Shown here: positions 31,017 through 35,035 of the stretch, in pieces
How the letters are laid out: each line of letters begins with the position of its first letter
Numbering within the stretch: the first letter of the stretch is position 1
NCBI GenBank assembly: GCA_030536455.1
Contig: JAUNPZ010000008.1
Coordinates: forward strand, 15,301 to 50,335
From: Lachnospiraceae bacterium
Lineage (GTDB): Bacteria; Bacillota; Clostridia; Lachnospirales; Lachnospiraceae
DNA: 35,035 bases
Direction of reading: 5' to 3'
Program-made: the position numbers and the translations under genes
The notes under the pieces: generated by a model
What the model was told of the DNA's origin: nothing
What the model saw: the letters and a program-made list of their open reading frames with translations, nothing else
Database searches by the model: none

Positions 31017-31262
31017 ATGATGAATCAGAAAAGAATTATGCTGCCAACCGTCGCTGACGCGAAGGAATTTGTAGAGCGGGCATCCAAGTGTGACTTCGAC
31101 ATTGACGTATTTTATAACCGAGTAATTATTGACGCAAAATCAATCTTAGGCGTACTGAGCCTTGACTTAACCCGTATTCTGACTGTCTCCATGCATGGCG
31201 AAAACGCTGAGTTTGAAAGCTACCTGGATGAGCTGGCAGAAAAAATTCACACCGCTGCTTAA
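31017..31262 (+). CDS. HPr-like (Crh-like) protein without the phosphorylatable His15 (81 aa)
   Basis: This is a small protein of the HPr fold that cannot act in the PTS phosphate relay by the usual route: the His15 region reads IMLPTVADAKEFV with no His. It keeps a segment KSILGVLSLDL in which Ser42 aligns with the regulatory Ser46 of HPr. That combination is the logic of B. subtilis Crh, which is phosphorylated only at Ser46 and works as a CcpA co-effector. The gene has its own promoter with an upstream cre candidate, AGGAG 11 bases before the ATG, and a terminator after it. A canonical HPr is at 752-1018. Orthology to Crh is not implied; the role is inferred. Confidence 0.8.
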   Translation: MMNQKRIMLPTVADAKEFVERASKCDFDIDVFYNRVIIDAKSILGVLSLDLTRILTVSMHGENAEFESYLDELAEKIHTAA

Positions 31263-31299
31263 GGCATTTGCATTTGAGTATAGACATCGCAGAAAGAGG

Positions 31300-31341
31300 A
31301 CGTCTCACGATACCGTTGGAATCGTGGGGCGTTTTCTTTTT
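31300..31341 (+). terminator. Terminator after the HPr-like gene
   Basis: ACGTCTCACGAT (31300-31311) pairs with ATCGTGGGGCGT (31321-31332), two G-T wobbles, loop of nine bases, then TTTTCTTTTT. Confidence 0.88.
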
Positions 31342-31439
31342 GCGGAGGGGAGCGGAAAAGGTGTTATTTTTTGCCCAAAGGGGAAGTATGTGTGATATGA
31401 TAAGCGGTATAAAGCAGGAAAAGAAATGGGGGAACAATC

Positions 31440-32168
31440 ATGTTCAGTTATGAGGTGCTGCAGTCCTTTAATAATCTGGAGATGCTGGTTTACAGCTATA
31501 TCATGGAACATAAAACGGAGATTCAGTATATGACGATCCGGGAGCTGGCGGATGCGGTTCATGTATCAACGTCCACCGTCATCCGGTTCTGCCGGAAGAC
31601 CGGCTGCGACGGATATTCGGAATTCCGGGTGCAGTTTAAGATGTATTTAAAGCAGGAAAAAGAAAACCGGAGAAAGCTGGCAGGAGACGGGAATCTGGAT
31701 GAAATCACTAACTTTTTCCGGACAGTCAGCTCGACCCGGTATGAGGAGCTTCTTGACCGGGCGGCGGAGATGATTCAGGGCGCGAAGCAGGTGATTTTTA
31801 TCGGAATCGGCACATCGGGGATACTGGGCAAGTACGGCGCGCGGTATTTCTCGAATCTGGGCAAATACAGCCAGCACATCGAGGACCCGTATTACCCGAT
31901 TGTCACGGATCTGGAGGATACGCTGGTCATCGCATTGTCTGAGTCGGGGGAGACACAGGAGGTAATCAAGCTGGCCGGACGTTTTATGAATCATGGGTGC
32001 CGTCTGCTGGTCATCACGAACGGAGCGTCCTGCACGCTGGGCAAGATGGCGGATTTGTGCCTGACCTATTATGTGCAGGAGGTGATCGTCCGGGAGGAGT
32101 ACAGCGTTACCACCCAGGTTCCGGTGCTGTACATCCTGGAAACGCTGGGCAAGCGGAGCATCTTCTGA
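31440..32168 (+). CDS. MurR/RpiR-family transcriptional regulator (242 aa)
   Basis: This is a sugar-phosphate-responsive regulator. Residues 1-77 hold the HTH_6 domain (MTIRELADAVHVSTSTVIRFCRKTGCDGYSEFR) and about 105-230 the SIS domain (VIFIGIGTSGILGKYGARYF, VIALSESGETQEVI) that senses a phosphorylated sugar. Its place immediately before the beta-glucoside PTS and GH1 genes points to control by a phospho-beta-glucoside. It has GGGGGA upstream of the start. The promoter is weak (TTGCCC at 31371, TATGAT at 31396, spacer 19). It is shorter by about 40 residues than many members but appears complete. Confidence 0.9.
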   Translation: MFSYEVLQSFNNLEMLVYSYIMEHKTEIQYMTIRELADAVHVSTSTVIRFCRKTGCDGYSEFRVQFKMYLKQEKENRRKLAGDGNLDEITNFFRTVSSTRYEELLDRAAEMIQGAKQVIFIGIGTSGILGKYGARYFSNLGKYSQHIEDPYYPIVTDLEDTLVIALSESGETQEVIKLAGRFMNHGCRLLVITNGASCTLGKMADLCLTYYVQEVIVREEYSVTTQVPVLYILETLGKRSIF

Positions 32169-32230
32169 ATGGATTGGACGAAACAGCCTGTTTTTTCCGT
32201 GTAACATTTACCTTTGCATCACATAAGTTC

Positions 32231-32276
32231 CCAAAGGCCTTAGGATACTTTCTTTTTTGGCAGAAGCCGTTATAAT
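32231..32276 (+). promoter_or_regulatory. Regulated promoter of the beta-glucoside PTS operon
   Basis: A perfect TATAAT (32271-32276) has no good -35 box at 16-18 bases. A 14-base imperfect palindrome, CCAAAGGCCTTAGG (32231-32244), lies just upstream of the -35 position and is a candidate site for the adjacent RpiR regulator, which may act as activator. No RAT-type antiterminator hairpin is seen in the leader. Confidence 0.5.
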
Positions 32277-32334
32277 GGATATCAGAAAGCGACCGGAAGC
32301 TGGAACACGATGATGGATGAGAGGAGATTGAAGC

Positions 32335-35035
<2,701 letters not shown>

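Noticed and set aside
32277-32334. LicT/BglG-type antiterminator site
   Set aside because: The leader is short and holds no terminator hairpin or RAT-like imperfect stem.

Overview
The window reads as chromosomal DNA of a Gram-positive gut-type anaerobe of the class Clostridia, most probably the family Lachnospiraceae. Reasons are the QueH queuosine enzyme, the McsA-McsB-ClpC stress module, a PPi-signature phosphofructokinase, sodium-pumping decarboxylase subunits, strong AGGAGG ribosome sites, TTGACA-17-TATAAT promoters and moderate-to-high GC. I see no insertion sequence, integrase, phage gene, CRISPR array or rRNA. No stretch longer than about 300 bases lacks a gene.

Layout. 1-1.9 kb: queH, canonical HPr (ptsH) and a YkgJ-type cysteine-cluster protein. 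2.1-4.6 kb: a three-gene ABC-2 exporter (COG4586/4587/3694 type) behind a promoter buried in a long imperfect palindrome. 4.7-8.5 kb: an AAC(3)-like acetyltransferase, a DUF5684-like membrane protein, a rhodanese-TtcA-like fusion and a D,D-carboxypeptidase. 8.5-13.95 kb: a five-gene biotin-dependent carboxyltransferase and Na+-pump operon with one promoter, a leader hairpin and a strong terminator. 14-18.3 kb: two surface proteins, a glucosaminidase with an unusual internal low-complexity insert and a cohesin-like membrane-anchored protein. 18.3-20.3 kb, minus strand: an AsnB-like protein lacking its catalytic Cys2. 20.5-22.3 kb: an OLD-family ATPase/TOPRIM protein. 22.3-27 kb: a GntR/YtrA-type regulator followed by mcsA, mcsB and clpC. 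27.2-29 kb: an orphan conserved protein and radA. 29.2 kb, minus strand: tRNA-Trp. 29.5-31.3 kb: PPi-type phosphofructokinase and an HPr-like protein without His15, the latter behind an exact-consensus cre site. 31.4 kb to the end: an RpiR regulator, a beta-glucoside PTS permease and the start of a GH1 phospho-beta-glucosidase.

How it fits together. The right end and the HPr genes form a sugar-uptake theme: PEP phosphate flows through HPr to the beta-glucoside EII, GH1 cleaves the phosphorylated sugar, and PFK feeds glycolysis. The HPr-like protein with its cre site points to CcpA-type catabolite control. The carboxyltransferase operon has both an acyl-CoA type (12S-like) and a pyruvate/oxaloacetate type (5S-like) carboxyltransferase, a separate biotin carrier, the Na+-pump beta subunit and a lipoprotein gamma-like subunit. 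This suits a transcarboxylase/decarboxylase linking acyl-CoA and oxo-acid carboxylation to a sodium gradient. The least ordinary points are the two catalytic cysteine losses (AsnB C2S, McsB Cys to Phe), the GntR gene where ctsR usually sits, and the two-carboxyltransferase operon.
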